Shown here one piece after another: positions 26,208-37,403 of a DNA stretch of 64,000 bases (the first letter of the stretch is position 1; each line of letters starts with the position of its first letter). This DNA comes from Qaidamihabitans albus. GTDB lineage: Bacteria; Actinomycetota; Actinomycetes; Mycobacteriales; Pseudonocardiaceae. Position numbers and translations under genes: made by a program. Under the pieces are notes generated by a model. That model was given only the letters and a program-made list of their open reading frames with translations, did no database searches and had not been told where the DNA came from. The DNA lies in contig NZ_JAEHOB010000010.1 in assembly GCF_016464705.1 (NCBI RefSeq), positions 124,001 to 188,000 of the forward strand, read 5' to 3'.

Positions 26208-26257
26208 CGCTCGTGAGTGCGCAGCCGAGTTAGAACTCGCGTGCGCACTCACGAGCG
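26208..26257. repeat. Dispersed palindrome, copy 4
   Basis: Arms 26208-26231 and 26234-26257 match except for two positions around a 2-base loop; they include CGCTCGTGAGTGCGC and the CGAGTTAGAACTCG core. Unlike the other copies it lies between divergent genes (FAD oxidoreductase and acetyltransferase), upstream of both, so it cannot be serving as a terminator for either. It is at the right-hand junction of the sigK cassette. Confidence 0.85.
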
Positions 26258-26289
26258 TCACCGCCGTTGCCACGCCGCCGGAGGAGCCG

Positions 26290-26868
26290 ATGCCGCGCGT
26301 CGTTCTGGAGACCGGCAGGCTCACGCTGCGCCGGTTCACCGAGGCCGACGTGGACGACCTGGTCCGGCTGGACGGCGACCCCGAGGTGATGCGCCTGCTC
26401 ACCGGCGGCAAGCCGACTCCGCGGGCGGTGATCGAGAACGAGGTCCTGCCCGGCATCCTGTGCGAGTACGACCGCGGCCCGGCAGGGCGCTGGGCCGCGA
26501 TCGAACGGTCCACGGGGGAGTTCCTTGGCTGGTTCGCGCTGCGGCCACCGGACAACGACAGCAGCGGGGACGCCGAACTCGGTTACCGCCTGCGCGCGGC
26601 GAGCTGGGGCCGGGGCTACGCCACCGAGGGAACCCGCGCGCTGATCCGCAAGGGGTTCACCGAACTCGGCGTGCGACGGGTGTTCGCCGAGACGATGGCG
26701 GTCAACCTCGCATCGCGCCGGGTGCTGGAGAAGGCCGGCCTGAGGTACGTGCGGACCTTCTACCCGCGGTGGGACGAACCCATCGACGGCGCCGAGCACG
26801 GCGAGGTGGAGTACGAGCTGCACCGGATCGACTGGGCCGGGCCGGATCGCCACTCCCGTCCGTCATGA
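26290..26868 (+). CDS. GNAT family N-acetyltransferase (RimJ/RimL type)
   Basis: 192 residues, acetyltransferase_3 type: LETGRLTLRRFTEADVDDLV at the N-terminus, AELGYRLRAASWGRGYATEG with the acetyl-CoA loop (RGYATEG), and NLASRRVLEKAGLRY near the C-terminus. The ATG follows GGAGGAGCC. It is the only plus-strand gene inside the division cluster and ends by overlapping the 3' end of ftsQ. The substrate is unknown. Confidence 0.9.
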   Translation: MPRVVLETGRLTLRRFTEADVDDLVRLDGDPEVMRLLTGGKPTPRAVIENEVLPGILCEYDRGPAGRWAAIERSTGEFLGWFALRPPDNDSSGDAELGYRLRAASWGRGYATEGTRALIRKGFTELGVRRVFAETMAVNLASRRVLEKAGLRYVRTFYPRWDEPIDGAEHGEVEYELHRIDWAGPDRHSRPS

Positions 26869-27660
26869 GACGGTGGGCAGCTCGGGACTCGACACGTCGT
26901 AGGTCTGGCCCTTCCGGGTCAGCAGCACGCCCAGCACCTTCGCCTTGCGCTCGCTCTGCCCGACGTCTCCCCACCGCACCGACTTGCCGCTGTCCAGAGT
27001 GAACTCGACACCGTGCGCGGTCTGCGCACCGGCGGACGTGACCCGCTCGCGCAGCTCGTGCGGGAGCGTGCCGAGCACCGCCGTCACCGCCCGCGTCGCG
27101 GGATCGTCCGGGCCGACCCTCGCCAGCCGCAGCTCCGGCAGGCCCTTCGGCGGCTCGGCGACCTCCTTGTAGACGACACCACCGCCGTCCACCAGGTGCA
27201 GTGACTCGCCGGTGTCGTAGAAGCCGATCGGGCTTCGCTCGGTGACGGTGATCTCGATCGTCGACGGCCACGAGCGCGCCACCACGACCGTCGCGACGGC
27301 GGGCAGGGTGGCGACCCGGTCGCGGATCGCGTCGGTGTCCACCCGCAGCATCGCCCGCTGCTCGGGCACCTTCGCCACCGAGCGGATCGCCTCCGCGGAC
27401 ACCGTCTCGGCCCCGCTGACCTCGACCGAGCGCACGCCGAACATGGAGGTGAACAACAGCACGTAGGCCACCCCGGCCACGGTCAGCACGCTCAGCACCG
27501 CGACCCAGCGCCGGCGCAGGACCTTCCGCCGGGCCGGGCTGTTGCCGGTCCTCGCCCTGGAACTGTCCGGCCGGCGACCACGGTTGCTGCGCGGCGCGGG
27601 ACCGTCCTCCCGCCGCGGCGGCCTGCGCCCGCGGGTCGTGCGCTGCCTGGTCGTGGTCAT
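26863..27660 (-). CDS. ftsQ: Cell division protein FtsQ
   Basis: 265 residues: a basic cytoplasmic tail rich in Arg (1-50), a single membrane segment (about 52-72), the POTRA domain (SVEVSGAETVSAEAIRSVAK) and an FtsQ/DivIB domain (RSWPSTIEITVTERSPIGFY). It links the cytoplasmic ring to the septal wall machinery. Follows murC by 8 bases. In the usual order ftsZ comes next; here the opposing acetyltransferase and the sigK cassette intervene. Confidence 0.94.
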   Translation of the reverse strand: MTTTRQRTTRGRRPPRREDGPAPRSNRGRRPDSSRARTGNSPARRKVLRRRWVAVLSVLTVAGVAYVLLFTSMFGVRSVEVSGAETVSAEAIRSVAKVPEQRAMLRVDTDAIRDRVATLPAVATVVVARSWPSTIEITVTERSPIGFYDTGESLHLVDGGGVVYKEVAEPPKGLPELRLARVGPDDPATRAVTAVLGTLPHELRERVTSAGAQTAHGVEFTLDSGKSVRWGDVGQSERKAKVLGVLLTRKGQTYDVSSPELPTVS

Positions 27661-27668
27661 CTGCGGTC

Positions 27669-29090
27669 CTACTCGCCGCGGCGGTCCAGCTCGGTGAGGA
27701 TCTCGGGGCCGAGCTGGGTGACGTCACCGGCCCCCATCGTCACCAGCAGGTCACCAGGCTTGACCAGGTCGGCGGCCAGCCCGACGGCACGGTCGAACGC
27801 CGGTTCGTAGTGCACGTTCGCGCCGGTGATCTCGCGGGCGACCAGCTCACCGGTCACGCCGGGCTCCGGTTCCTCCCGCGCACCGTAGACATCCAGCACC
27901 ACGACCTCGTCGGCGAGCCCGAGCGCCTCGGCGAACTCGCGGGAGAACGCCCTGGTGCGCGAGTACAAGTGCGGCTGGAACACGACGACCACCCGGCCGA
28001 GACCCGCCGCGTGCCGCACCGCCTTCAGTTGCGCGGCGACCTCCGTCGGGTGATGCGCGTAGTCGTCGTAGACCCGCACGTCACCGGCGCGGCCCTTGAA
28101 CTCGAACCGCCTGCGAACGCCGCCGAACGCCGCGAGCCCCTGGATGAGACCGTCGACCGGCGCACCCAGCTCCAGCCCGGCGAGCAGCGCGGCGACCGCG
28201 TTGAACGCCATGTGCTCACCCGGCACCGCCACGCGGACCTCGATCTCCTCGCCGCCCAGCGAGATCCGTGCCGTGCCGCCGTCCTCGCCGGGGACGTAGG
28301 CGAGCACGCACGCGTCGCCCTCGCCGCCGGCCGAACGGCCGTAGCGGCGCACCCGGACCCCGTCGGCCTCGGCGCGGGCCGCCAGCTCGGCGGCGGGCGC
28401 GTCGTCACCGCACACGATGAGCACCCCGCCCGGCTCGATGCGGCGCGCGAACTCGGCGAACACCGCGACGTAGGCCTCGGCGGTGCCGTGGTGGTCGAGG
28501 TGGTCGGGCTCGATGTTGGTCACCACGGCCACCGACGGCGAGTAGGTCAGGAACGAGCCGTCGCTCTCGTCGGCCTCCGCGACGAACACGCCCCCTTCAC
28601 CGTGATGGGCGTTGGCGCCGGACTCGTTGAGGTCACCGCCGATCGCGAACGAGGGGTCCAGCCGGCACTGCTGCAACGCGACGGTGAGCATGGACGTGGT
28701 CGACGTCTTGCCGTGCGTCCCCGCGATGCACGCGACCCGGTGCCCCTCCATGAGCCCGGCCAGCGCCTCGGCCCGGTGCAGCACCGGGATGCCGCGTTCG
28801 CGCGCGGCCACCAGCTCCGGGTTGGTCTCCCTGATGGCGGTCGACACCACCACCGCACTCGGCCCGCCCGGCAGCGCGTCGAGGTTGTCCGCGTGCTGTC
28901 CAACGGCGATCTCGGCGCCCTGCGCGCGCAGGGTGAGGAAGGCCCGCGAGTCCTTGGCGTCGGACCCGGACACCCGCGCGCCGCGGGCCAGCAGGATCCT
29001 GGCGATCCCGCTCATGCCTGCTCCGCCGATGCCGATCAGGTGTGCCCGCCGCAGCGCCTCGGGAACGTCCGTGCTCGTCTGCTCTGTCAT
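27669..29090 (-). CDS. murC: UDP-N-acetylmuramate--L-alanine ligase
   Basis: 473 residues, cytoplasmic ATP-dependent ligase adding L-Ala to UDP-MurNAc. The N-terminal UDP-binding motif [20 protein letters not shown] loop [12 protein letters not shown], and the conserved [11 protein letters not shown] and [12 protein letters not shown] segments are all present. ATG 29090 overlaps the murG stop (ATGA). Confidence 0.97.
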   Translation of the reverse strand: MTEQTSTDVPEALRRAHLIGIGGAGMSGIARILLARGARVSGSDAKDSRAFLTLRAQGAEIAVGQHADNLDALPGGPSAVVVSTAIRETNPELVAARERGIPVLHRAEALAGLMEGHRVACIAGTHGKTSTTSMLTVALQQCRLDPSFAIGGDLNESGANAHHGEGGVFVAEADESDGSFLTYSPSVAVVTNIEPDHLDHHGTAEAYVAVFAEFARRIEPGGVLIVCGDDAPAAELAARAEADGVRVRRYGRSAGGEGDACVLAYVPGEDGGTARISLGGEEIEVRVAVPGEHMAFNAVAALLAGLELGAPVDGLIQGLAAFGGVRRRFEFKGRAGDVRVYDDYAHHPTEVAAQLKAVRHAAGLGRVVVVFQPHLYSRTRAFSREFAEALGLADEVVVLDVYGAREEPEPGVTGELVAREITGANVHYEPAFDRAVGLAADLVKPGDLLVTMGAGDVTQLGPEILTELDRRGE

Positions 29091-30211
29091 GTCCCAGCCG
29101 CCTCCAGCACCATCCTGGCCAGTACCTCGTCGGCTTCCCGGTGACCGAGACCGACCGCCGCCGCACTCATCTTCCCCACCCGGTCGGCGTCCGTGACCAG
29201 GGGTACCACCAGCTCGGCCACTCCGGCCGGGGTCAGCTCCGCGTCGTCGACCAGCAGCGCCGCGCCCGCGTCGACCGCGGGCTGGGCGTTCAGCGCCTGC
29301 TCACCGTTGCCGTGCGGCAGCGGCACGAACACCGCGGGCAGGCCGACCGCCGACACCTCGGCCACGGTCATGGCACCGGACCGGCACAGCACCATGTCGG
29401 CGGCGGCGTAGGCCAGGTCCATCCGTTCCAGGTACGACACGGGCACGTAGGCGGGACGGCCGGGGAACTCCTGCACGGCGAGCGTGTTCTTCGGCCCGTG
29501 CGCGTGCAGCACGCCGATCCCGGCGTCGGCCAGTTCCTTGGCGGCACCGGACACCGCGACGTTGAGCGAGCGGGCGCCCTGCGAGCCGCCGAACACCAGC
29601 AGGGTGGGCGCGTCCGGGTCGAGCCCGAAATGGGCGCGCGCCTCGGCCCGCAGGCCGGGGCGGTCGAGCCCGGTGATCGAGCTCCGCAGCGGGATGCCGA
29701 CAACCTCCGCACCGGGCAGGGTGGTGCCGGGCACCGCGACCGCGACCCGCCGGGCGAACCGGGCGCCGACCTTGTTCGCCAGCCCCGCGTGCTTGTTGGC
29801 CTCGTGCACCACGATCGGCACGCGGCCCCGGGCGGCGAGGTAGGCGGGCAGGGCGACGTAGCCGCCGAAGCCGACGACGACGTCCGCGCCGACCCGGTCG
29901 AGCACCTGCCGGGTGCGCCGCACCGAGTCGCGCACCCGCAGCGGCAGCCGCAGCAGGTCCGCGGTGGGTTTGCGGGGCATCGGCACCGGCGGGATCAGCT
30001 CGAGCGGGTATCCCCGCGCGGGCACGAGCCTGCTCTCCAGCCCGCGCTCCGTGCCCAGCGCCACCACCGACGCGTCCGGCCGCAGCCGTTTCACCGCGTC
30101 GGCGAGCGCGAGGGCGGGTTCGATGTGCCCCGCCGTGCCACCACCGGCGACCACCACGGTGGGCGCCCCGCGCGCCGCACTCCGCTCCGTCCGGTTAACC
30201 GGCTCGCTCAC
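29087..30211 (-). CDS. murG: Lipid II synthase MurG
   Basis: 374 residues, GT-B glycosyltransferase transferring GlcNAc to lipid I at the inner membrane face. The donor/acceptor loops [19 protein letters not shown] and [16 protein letters not shown] and the [13 protein letters not shown] region are intact. GTG 30211 overlaps the ftsW stop, so it is coupled to ftsW. Confidence 0.97.
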   Translation of the reverse strand: MSEPVNRTERSAARGAPTVVVAGGGTAGHIEPALALADAVKRLRPDASVVALGTERGLESRLVPARGYPLELIPPVPMPRKPTADLLRLPLRVRDSVRRTRQVLDRVGADVVVGFGGYVALPAYLAARGRVPIVVHEANKHAGLANKVGARFARRVAVAVPGTTLPGAEVVGIPLRSSITGLDRPGLRAEARAHFGLDPDAPTLLVFGGSQGARSLNVAVSGAAKELADAGIGVLHAHGPKNTLAVQEFPGRPAYVPVSYLERMDLAYAAADMVLCRSGAMTVAEVSAVGLPAVFVPLPHGNGEQALNAQPAVDAGAALLVDDAELTPAGVAELVVPLVTDADRVGKMSAAAVGLGHREADEVLARMVLEAAGT

Positions 30212-31683
30212 CTGCGTCCTCTCCGCGTTGCAGTTCCCCGTCTGCCCACGCCACGCTGCGTGGCACGTCGACCGTACTCCGGCGCGGCCCGCCTGCGGTC
30301 GGGCGCCGAAGCCGAGCGAGCGCTGCGCGCCGCCGGACGGCCGCCCTTCGCGGCGCTCCCGCGGCCACCGCCCCGGCGCTTCGCGGGCGGCCGGTACGGG
30401 TCCGGTGCGGGCAGCCGCATCAGGCGCCCGAACTTACCCGGCCCCTGCGTGCGCAGCGCCGCCACCGCCTCGGGCTCGTGCCGCGCGCAGTTGGCGAGGA
30501 TGCCGAACAGCAGCATCGTCACGATCAGCGAGGTGCCGCCGTAGGAGATCATCGGCAGCGTGACCCCGGTGACCGGCAGCAGGCCCACGACGTAGCCGAT
30601 GTTGATGGCCGCCTGCGCGACCAGCCAGACGGTCAGCGTGCCCGCGACGATGCGGATCCACGGATCCAGGTTGCGTACCGCGATGCGCAGGCCGACCGAG
30701 GCGAGCAGGCCGAACAGGCCGATCACCACGATGCAGCCGACGAAGCCGAGCTCCTCGCCGATCAGCGCGAAGATGAAGTCGTGCTGCACGTTGGGCAGGT
30801 ACATCCACTTGGACTGGCCCTGGCCGAGCCCCTTGCCGAACAGCCCGCCGTCGGCGAGTGCGTACAGGGCCTGGTTGGCCTGCAGCCCCTTGCCGAGCGG
30901 ATCGGCGTCGGGATTGAGGAAGGTCATGATCCGGTCGAGCCGGTACTGAGCGACCAGCGCGAGCACCACCACCCCGGCCAGCCCGCTCGCGATGATCACG
31001 GCGAACAGCCGCTTCGGCGCTCCGGCGAACCAGAGCAGCGCGACGAGCACCACGCCGAGCGTGATCGTGCCGCCGAGGTCCGGCTGCGCCATGACCAGGG
31101 CGAACATGAGCAGCGCCGCGGGCAGCAACGGCACCAGCAGGTGCCGCCACTGGTGCAGCACGTTGTACTTGGTCACCAAGATGTGCGCGCCCCACAGCGC
31201 CAGCGCGACCTTGGCCACCTCGACCGGTTGTAGCGAGAGCGGCCCGAGCACGAACCAGCCCTGCGAACCGTTCACGTTGGTGCCCAGCGGCGTCAGCACG
31301 AGCGCGAGCAGCCCGAGGCAGCCGACCATCCCGGTGGACGACAACTGCCGGATCCGGCGCAGCGGCACGCGCACGCCGAGCCAGAACACGATCATGCCGA
31401 CCACGGCGAACAGGAGGTGCTTCTGGAACAGCGCGTATACCGACGCGTCGTTCTCCGGGTTGTACGAGGTGACCGAGGAGGCCGAGAGCACCATGACGAT
31501 GCCGATCACGCCGAGCGTGCCGCACGTCGCGAGGATCAGGTGGAAGTCGGCGAGCGGACGGGACAGCCACGCGGTGAGCGTGGTGCGGACCGCCGCGAAG
31601 CCGCGCTCGGCCCGTTCCCGGGAGCGGCGCTGACCGCGCTCCCGCCGCCGTTGGTTCTCGCGGGCGTCGTCAACCACCGTCAC
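30208..31683 (-). CDS. ftsW: SEDS peptidoglycan polymerase FtsW
   Basis: 491 residues with ten membrane helices (about 45-420) between an Arg-rich N-terminal tail and a basic C-terminal tail of about 70 residues rich in Arg, Gly and Pro. SEDS signatures: [67 protein letters not shown]. It polymerises septal glycan with a class B PBP. Start GTG 31683 overlaps the murD end; the partner ftsI is not in the window. Confidence 0.95.
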   Translation of the reverse strand: MTVVDDARENQRRRERGQRRSRERAERGFAAVRTTLTAWLSRPLADFHLILATCGTLGVIGIVMVLSASSVTSYNPENDASVYALFQKHLLFAVVGMIVFWLGVRVPLRRIRQLSSTGMVGCLGLLALVLTPLGTNVNGSQGWFVLGPLSLQPVEVAKVALALWGAHILVTKYNVLHQWRHLLVPLLPAALLMFALVMAQPDLGGTITLGVVLVALLWFAGAPKRLFAVIIASGLAGVVVLALVAQYRLDRIMTFLNPDADPLGKGLQANQALYALADGGLFGKGLGQGQSKWMYLPNVQHDFIFALIGEELGFVGCIVVIGLFGLLASVGLRIAVRNLDPWIRIVAGTLTVWLVAQAAINIGYVVGLLPVTGVTLPMISYGGTSLIVTMLLFGILANCARHEPEAVAALRTQGPGKFGRLMRLPAPDPYRPPAKRRGGGRGSAAKGGRPAARSARSASAPDRRRAAPEYGRRATQRGVGRRGTATRRGRR

Positions 31684-33100
31684 CGGGACGTCCCCGTAGC
31701 GCGCCGACCGCGTCGGCGAACGCGTCACCGCGCTCGCCGTAGTCGCGGAACATGTCCAGCGACGCGGCGGCGGGTGCGAGCAGCACGACATCCCCGGGTC
31801 GCGCCAGGGCACGGGCCGCACTCACCGCCGCAGTCATGGGCTCATCGTCACCCGGACGGAGCCGCTTCACCGGGACATCCGGCGCGTGTCGCGCCACAGC
31901 GGCGTTGATCACCTCGGCGTCCGCACCGAGCAGCACCACGCCGCGCAGGCGCCCGGCGGCCGTGGCGACCAGCTCGTCGACCGAGGCGCCCTTGAGCTGG
32001 CCGCCCGCGATCCACACGACGTGCCGGTGCGCGAGCAGCGATCCCACGGCGGCGTGCGGGTTGGTGGCCTTCGAGTCGTTGACGTAGCGGACGCCGTCGA
32101 TCTCGGCGACCTCGACGGCGCGGTGGGCGCCGGGACGGAACGCGCGCAGCCCCTTCGCCACCGCCTCCGTGCGCACACCGCACGCCCGCGCCAGCGCCGC
32201 CGCGGCGAGCGCGTTGGCGACGTTGTGCGGGCCGGGCGGGCGGACGTCGGCCAGGCAGCCGAGTTCCTCGGCGCGATGGGCCGGATCCGGGACGAACGCG
32301 CGGTCCACCAGCAGGTCCTCGACGACGCCGAGCTCGCCGGGACGCGGCGCGTCGAGGGTGAAGCCGACCCGGGTGGCGCCCGCGGGCGCGCAGGAGTCGG
32401 CCAGCCTCCGCGACCACTCCTCGGCCACGTTGTGCACGACCGTGCCGGCCCGCTCGTGGACGGTCCCCTTCGCCGCCGCGTAGTCGGCGAGCGAGCCGTG
32501 CCAGTCGAGATGGTCCTCGGCGACGTTGAGCACCACGGACGCGCGGGGCGCGAGCGTGCTCGACCAGTGCAGCTGGAAGCTGGACAGCTCGACCGCGAGC
32601 ACCTCGTGCCCGGCGAGCACAGCGTCGAGAACCGCGAAGCCGACGTTGCCGCAGGCCACGGCGTCGAGCCCGGCGGCGCGCAGGATCGCCTCCAGCATGC
32701 CGACGGTGGTGGTCTTGCCGTTGGTGCCGGTCACCGCGAGCCACACCGGCGGGCGCTCGCGGTCCCGGCCGATCCGCCAGGCCAGCTCCACGTCCCCGAT
32801 CACCTCGATGCCGGCGGCGGACGCCGCGACCAGCAGCGGCGCGGTGGGCCGCCAGCCGGGGCTGGTCACCACGAGCGAGGTGCCCTCCGGTGGCTCGGTG
32901 AGCCCGGGCACGAGGTGCGCGTCGAGGCCCTCCAGCTCGGCGAGCCGCGCGGCGTCGCCGTCGGTCACCGTCACGACCGCGCCGGTGCCGGCCAGCGCGG
33001 TGGTCACCGACCGGCCGGTGACCCCGGCACCGGCGACCAGGACATGGCGTCCGGCCAGTTCCGTCGTCAACTTCGCCTCGCTCGTCCCTCGCTCGCTCAC
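31670..33100 (-). CDS. murD: UDP-MurNAc-L-alanine--D-glutamate ligase
   Basis: 476 residues, adds D-Glu to UDP-MurNAc-Ala. UDP-binding VLVAGAGVTGRSVTTAL, ATP loop VTGTNGKTTTVGML, and later NVAEDHLDWHGSL and YVNDSKATNPHA are all present. The annotated GTG start (33100) produces an N-terminal MSERGTSEA that comes from a sequence resembling the direct repeats at 3.6 kb, so the true start could be slightly different. It begins 8 bases after the mraY stop. Confidence 0.96.
   Translation of the reverse strand: MSERGTSEAKLTTELAGRHVLVAGAGVTGRSVTTALAGTGAVVTVTDGDAARLAELEGLDAHLVPGLTEPPEGTSLVVTSPGWRPTAPLLVAASAAGIEVIGDVELAWRIGRDRERPPVWLAVTGTNGKTTTVGMLEAILRAAGLDAVACGNVGFAVLDAVLAGHEVLAVELSSFQLHWSSTLAPRASVVLNVAEDHLDWHGSLADYAAAKGTVHERAGTVVHNVAEEWSRRLADSCAPAGATRVGFTLDAPRPGELGVVEDLLVDRAFVPDPAHRAEELGCLADVRPPGPHNVANALAAAALARACGVRTEAVAKGLRAFRPGAHRAVEVAEIDGVRYVNDSKATNPHAAVGSLLAHRHVVWIAGGQLKGASVDELVATAAGRLRGVVLLGADAEVINAAVARHAPDVPVKRLRPGDDEPMTAAVSAARALARPGDVVLLAPAAASLDMFRDYGERGDAFADAVGALRGRPGDGG
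33076..33095. repeat. Degenerate copy of the 79-bp repeat head
   Basis: CCTCGCTCGTCCCTCGCTCG within the first codons of murD (minus strand) matches the start of the direct repeats at 3591 and 3685 with about two differences. It is too short to prove common descent, but both occupy gene starts. Confidence 0.35.
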
Positions 33101-33107
33101 CGGGCCG

Positions 33108-34193
33108 CTAGCCTCCGCCGAGCCCCAGCTGCTCGCTGTAGAACAGGCCGAGTCCGAACATGCAGCAGATCGCCGCGAGCAACCAGAACCGGATGATCAC
33201 GGTGGTCTCGGCCCAGCCGGCCAGCTCGAAGTGATGATGGAACGGCGCCATCCGGAACAGCCTGCGCCGGGTGGTGCGGAACACCGCGATCTGCGCGACC
33301 ACCGAGATCATCTCGACCACGAACAGGCCGCCGATGACGATCGCGAGCAGCTCCGTGCGGGTGGTCATGGACAGCCCTGCGACGAGCCCGCCGAGGGCCA
33401 GCGAGCCGGTGTCGCCCATGAAGATCTTCGCCGGCGCGGCGTTCCACCACAGGAAGCCGACACAGGCGCCGGTCGCCGCGGCGGCCACCACGGCCAGGTC
33501 GAGCGGGTCACGTACGTCGTAACAGGCCGCCTGGGGCGTCTCCACGCAGCTCAGCCTCGCCTGCCAGAAGGAGATGACCACGTAGGTGGCCAGCACCATC
33601 GCCGCCGCGCCGCCCGCGAGCCCGTCCAGGCCGTCGGTGAAGTTCACCGCGTTCGACCAGGCGGAGATCAGCAGGTAGGTGAAGATGATGAAGATCGGGA
33701 CGGGCATGAAGATGAGCGTCAGGTCCCGCACGTACGACAGGTTCTGCGACGCGGGCGTGAGCCCGTTCTCGTCGGCGAACTGGAGCACCAGGATGCCGAA
33801 CGCGACCGCCACGACCAGCTGCCCGACGAGCTTGGCCGTCTTGTTCAGCCCGAGGTTGCGCTGCTTGCGGATCTTGATGAAGTCGTCGAGGAAGCCGACG
33901 AGGCCCAGCGCGACGGCGAGGAAGAGCACCAGCAGGCCGGACGCGGTGGGACCGTCGTTGCGGGAGCCGCGCAGCCAGTCGATGACGTGGGCGGCGAAAT
34001 AGCCGACCACCATCGCGACGATGATGGCCACGCCGCCCATCGTCGGCGTGCCGCGCTTGGACTTGTGCCCCTGCGGGCCCTCCTCGCGGATCTCCTGCCC
34101 GAAGCCCTGCCGCGAGAAGGCGCGGATGAGGTACGGGGTGAACAGGATGGAGACCAGCAGGCCGATCGAGGCCGCGATCAGGATGCTGATCAC
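33108..34193 (-). CDS. mraY: Phospho-MurNAc-pentapeptide translocase
   Basis: 361 residues, ten membrane helices. It transfers phospho-MurNAc-pentapeptide to undecaprenyl phosphate, forming lipid I. Signatures: [45 protein letters not shown] and the [13 protein letters not shown] histidine segment. GTG 34193 overlaps the murF stop (GTGA). Confidence 0.97.
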   Translation of the reverse strand: MISILIAASIGLLVSILFTPYLIRAFSRQGFGQEIREEGPQGHKSKRGTPTMGGVAIIVAMVVGYFAAHVIDWLRGSRNDGPTASGLLVLFLAVALGLVGFLDDFIKIRKQRNLGLNKTAKLVGQLVVAVAFGILVLQFADENGLTPASQNLSYVRDLTLIFMPVPIFIIFTYLLISAWSNAVNFTDGLDGLAGGAAAMVLATYVVISFWQARLSCVETPQAACYDVRDPLDLAVVAAAATGACVGFLWWNAAPAKIFMGDTGSLALGGLVAGLSMTTRTELLAIVIGGLFVVEMISVVAQIAVFRTTRRRLFRMAPFHHHFELAGWAETTVIIRFWLLAAICCMFGLGLFYSEQLGLGGG

Positions 34194-35665
34194 GCGTGAC
34201 CGCCCTCCCCGAGCAGCGCGTCCGCCACGCGCCACAGCTCGGCGACCTTGGAGGCCTTCACCAGGACGATGTCGTCGGGACGCAACTCCTCGTGCAGCAG
34301 CGCGAGCGCGGCGTCGGTGTCGGGCACCAGGACCGACTCCTCTCCCCAAGAACCCTCGTGGCTCGCGCCGTGGTGCATGGCGGCGACCGCCGGGTCACCG
34401 CCGCCGACGACCACGAGCCGGCTGATGTTGAGCCGGACGGCGAGCCGGCCGATCTCGTCGTGCGCGGACACGCTATCGGCACCCAGTTCGCCCATCACAC
34501 CGAGGACGGCCCAAGATCGTCGCCGCCTCGCCGACATGGACGCGAGCGTCTTGAGCGCCGCGCGCGTCGACTCCGGGTTGGCGTTGTACGAGTCGTTGAC
34601 GACGGTGACGCCGTCGGTGCGGGTGCGGACCTCCATCCGCCTTGCGGAGCGGCGCTCGACCGCGCTCAACCGCCGCGCGACCTCGGCGACGGGACAACCG
34701 AGCTCCAGCGCGACGGCCACCGCGGCGAGCGCGTTGCCGATGTGGTGCTCGCCGAACAGCGGAAGCGTGACGGCTGCCTCGCCGGCCGGCGTGACCAGCC
34801 GGAACGACGCGCGGGCCTGCTCGTCGAGCGTCACGTCGGCGGCCCGGACGGTGGCGGCGGGCCCCTCCCCGACCCCGACCACCCTGGCGCGCGTGCGGCT
34901 CGCCATCGCCGCCACGAGGGGGTCGTCCACGTTGAGCACGGCGACACCGTCCTCCGGCAGCGCCTCCACCAGCTCACCCTTGGTCTTGGCGATGCCCTCG
35001 CGCGAACCGAACTCGCCGACGTGCGCGCTGCCGACGTTGAGCACCACCCCGATCCGGGGCGGCGCGACCGCGGCGAGCTCGGCGATGTGCCCCGGGCCGC
35101 GCGCGGAGAGCTCCAGCACGAGATGCCGGGTCGTCTCGTCGGCCCGCAGCGCGGTCCACGGGTGGCCGAGCTCGTTGTTGAACGAGCCGGGCGGGGCGAC
35201 TGTCGGGCCGAGCGGTTCCAGCAGCTGTGCGATCAGGTCCTTCGTCGAGGTCTTGCCCGAGGAGCCGGTGACACCCACGACCGTGAGCTCGTCCCGGGAC
35301 AGCTCGGTGACGACGTGCCGCGCCAGCGTGGCCAGCGCGGCGAGCACCGCGGCGCCGGAGCCGTCGGTGTCCCCGGCGAGGGCGACGGAGCGCTCGTGGG
35401 CCTGGCCCGGTGGCAGCGGAGGCACCACGACCGCGGGCGCGTCGACCTCCCTGGCGGCGAGCACCCCGGCCGCGCCGTCCGCGACGGCCCGCGCCGCGAA
35501 GGCGTGCCCGTCGACGTGCTCACCGGGCAGGGCGACGAACAGGCCACCCTCGGTGAGCCGCCGCGAGTCGAACTCGACCCCGCCGGTCACCCGCTCGGCG
35601 CCGTCCGTGCGGTGCAGCCGGCCGCCCACGATCTCGGCGATCTCGGCCAGGCTCAGCGCGATCAC
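34190..35665 (-). CDS. murF: UDP-MurNAc-tripeptide--D-Ala-D-Ala ligase
   Basis: 491 residues, adds the D-Ala-D-Ala dipeptide. The N-terminal Mur ligase domain has [20 protein letters not shown], the ATP loop is [16 protein letters not shown], and [17 protein letters not shown] is the conserved central motif. GTG 35665 overlaps the murE stop. Confidence 0.97.
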   Translation of the reverse strand: MIALSLAEIAEIVGGRLHRTDGAERVTGGVEFDSRRLTEGGLFVALPGEHVDGHAFAARAVADGAAGVLAAREVDAPAVVVPPLPPGQAHERSVALAGDTDGSGAAVLAALATLARHVVTELSRDELTVVGVTGSSGKTSTKDLIAQLLEPLGPTVAPPGSFNNELGHPWTALRADETTRHLVLELSARGPGHIAELAAVAPPRIGVVLNVGSAHVGEFGSREGIAKTKGELVEALPEDGVAVLNVDDPLVAAMASRTRARVVGVGEGPAATVRAADVTLDEQARASFRLVTPAGEAAVTLPLFGEHHIGNALAAVAVALELGCPVAEVARRLSAVERRSARRMEVRTRTDGVTVVNDSYNANPESTRAALKTLASMSARRRRSWAVLGVMGELGADSVSAHDEIGRLAVRLNISRLVVVGGGDPAVAAMHHGASHEGSWGEESVLVPDTDAALALLHEELRPDDIVLVKASKVAELWRVADALLGEGGHA

Positions 35666-37260
35666 ACGTTCACCTCGAGTTTCTCCCGGATGGCCGCCTC
35701 CAGCTCGTCGCGGTCGGAGAACGGGTGCACGACACCCTGGACCTCCTGTCCCGTCTCGTGCCCCTTCCCGGCGACCAGCACGACGTCGCCCGCCTCAGCG
35801 TGCTCGACCGCGGCGGCGATCGCCGCGCGCCGGTCGGGCACCTCGATGACCTCACCGCCGTGGGCAGGCTCGACCGTGCGGGCCCCGGCGAGCATGGCCG
35901 CCCGGATCACGGCGGGGTCCTCGCTGCGCGGGTTGTCGTCGGTGACGATGACCAGGTCGCTGCCGCGCGCGGCGGCCTCGCCCATCATCGGGCGCTTCGC
36001 GGTGTCGCGGTCGCCGCCGCAGCCGAGCACGGTGATGATGCGGCCGTTGGTGCGGGTGCGCAGGGCCTGCAGCGCCTGCGTGACGGCGGCGGGCTTGTGC
36101 GCGTAGTCGACGACCGCGGTGAACGGCTGGCCCAGGTAGACGCGTTCCATCCGGCCGGGGACCTCGACGGTGGCGAGGCCGGTCACGATCTGGTCGAGGG
36201 ACACACCGGCGCTGTCCAGGATCGCGGCGGCCAGCACGGCGTTGGCGACGTTGAACTCGCCTGGCAGCGGCAGGGTCGCCGCCGCGCTGCTGCCGTCCGG
36301 GCCGTGCAGCACGAAGGACTGCTCCCCGGCCGGGGTGATCGCGATGTCGGTGGCGCGCCAGGCGGCCTGCGTCTCCGGCTCGGTCGAGGCGGTGACGGTC
36401 TGCGGGGTCACCAGCGCCTGGCCCCACGCGCTGTCGATCACGACGGCCTCGATGGTCGAGCGGCCGTCGAACAGCAGCGACTTGGCGGCGAAGTACTCCT
36501 CCATGTCGCGGTGGAAGTCCAGGTGGTCCTGGGAGAGGTTGGTGAACGCGCCGACGGCGAACCGGGTGCCGTTCACCCTGCCCAGCGCCAGCGCGTGGCT
36601 GGAAACCTCCATCGGCACGTGCGTGACGCCGTTCTCGACCATCACGGCGAACAACGCCTGGAGGTCGGGCGCCTCCGGCGTCGTGAACGCGCTGGTGATG
36701 CGCTCACCCGCAATACGGGTCTCCACGGTGCCGATGAGGCCGGTCGTACGCCCTGCGGCCCGCAGGCCGGCCTCCACGAGGTAGGCGGTGGTCGTCTTGC
36801 CGGACGTGCCGGTGACGCCGAGCACGGACAGTTTCAGCGACGGCTCGCCGTAGATCCAGGCCGCCACCGAACCGAGCACGCCACGCGGGTCGGCGTGCAC
36901 GAGCACCGGCACGTCGGCCTCCACCAGCGCACGCCGTTCGGCACCGGCCTCGTCGGTGAGCACCGCCGCGGCGCCCGCGGCGATCGCCTCCGCCGCGAAG
37001 TCGGCGCCGTGCGTGCGGGCGCCGGGCAGCGCGGCGAAGAGGTCACCGGGAAGCACCTGGTGGGCTCGCAGCGTGGCGCCGGTGACCGCGACCTCGGGCG
37101 CGCCCGGGTCCGCGATGAGGCGGGCATCGGCACGCGCCACGACGGTCGTGAGCGGCACCGGCTCGATCAGGCTCGGTCGAGGCGGCGCGGCGACGACCTT
37201 CGCCGGGCTGTCCGGGACCTGCCTCCCGGGCGTGGCAGGCCCGTCGTGGTTGACAGACAC
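35662..37260 (-). CDS. murE: UDP-MurNAc-tripeptide synthetase (meso-DAP adding)
   Basis: 532 residues. ATP loop [18 protein letters not shown]; the specificity motif DNPR (in [10 protein letters not shown]) indicates meso-diaminopimelate as the added amino acid, fitting an actinobacterial A1-gamma wall. Start GTG 37260 with a weak ribosome binding site, so the first residues are uncertain. In most actinobacteria ftsI is immediately upstream; here a 143-base gap with a large inverted repeat separates it from the mce4 operon. Confidence 0.96.
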   Translation of the reverse strand: MSVNHDGPATPGRQVPDSPAKVVAAPPRPSLIEPVPLTTVVARADARLIADPGAPEVAVTGATLRAHQVLPGDLFAALPGARTHGADFAAEAIAAGAAAVLTDEAGAERRALVEADVPVLVHADPRGVLGSVAAWIYGEPSLKLSVLGVTGTSGKTTTAYLVEAGLRAAGRTTGLIGTVETRIAGERITSAFTTPEAPDLQALFAVMVENGVTHVPMEVSSHALALGRVNGTRFAVGAFTNLSQDHLDFHRDMEEYFAAKSLLFDGRSTIEAVVIDSAWGQALVTPQTVTASTEPETQAAWRATDIAITPAGEQSFVLHGPDGSSAAATLPLPGEFNVANAVLAAAILDSAGVSLDQIVTGLATVEVPGRMERVYLGQPFTAVVDYAHKPAAVTQALQALRTRTNGRIITVLGCGGDRDTAKRPMMGEAAARGSDLVIVTDDNPRSEDPAVIRAAMLAGARTVEPAHGGEVIEVPDRRAAIAAAVEHAEAGDVVLVAGKGHETGQEVQGVVHPFSDRDELEAAIREKLEVNV

Positions 37261-37310
37261 GCCGGAAGGCTACCGGCGGCGCACTCCGCCGATTCGCCCG
37301 CCCTGGCCAC

Positions 37311-37401
37311 CGTGTCCGCGCTCCCCGTACGCGTGTCCGCGCGTCTCGCACGGCTGCCGGGCGCGTGCGGCGCGGACACGTGCGCACAGAGCGCGGACAC
37401 G
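37311..37401. terminator. Nested inverted repeat between mce4 operon and murE
   Basis: CGTGTCCGCGCTC at 37311-37323 pairs perfectly with 37389-37401. A second copy of the same word, CGTGTCCGCGC at 37332-37342, pairs with 37370-37380. The result is a two-tier cruciform just past the last mce-associated gene (stop at 37404) and before murE. Probable terminator of the steroid uptake operon, limiting read-through into the cell wall genes. Confidence 0.65.
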
Positions 37402-37403
37402 GG

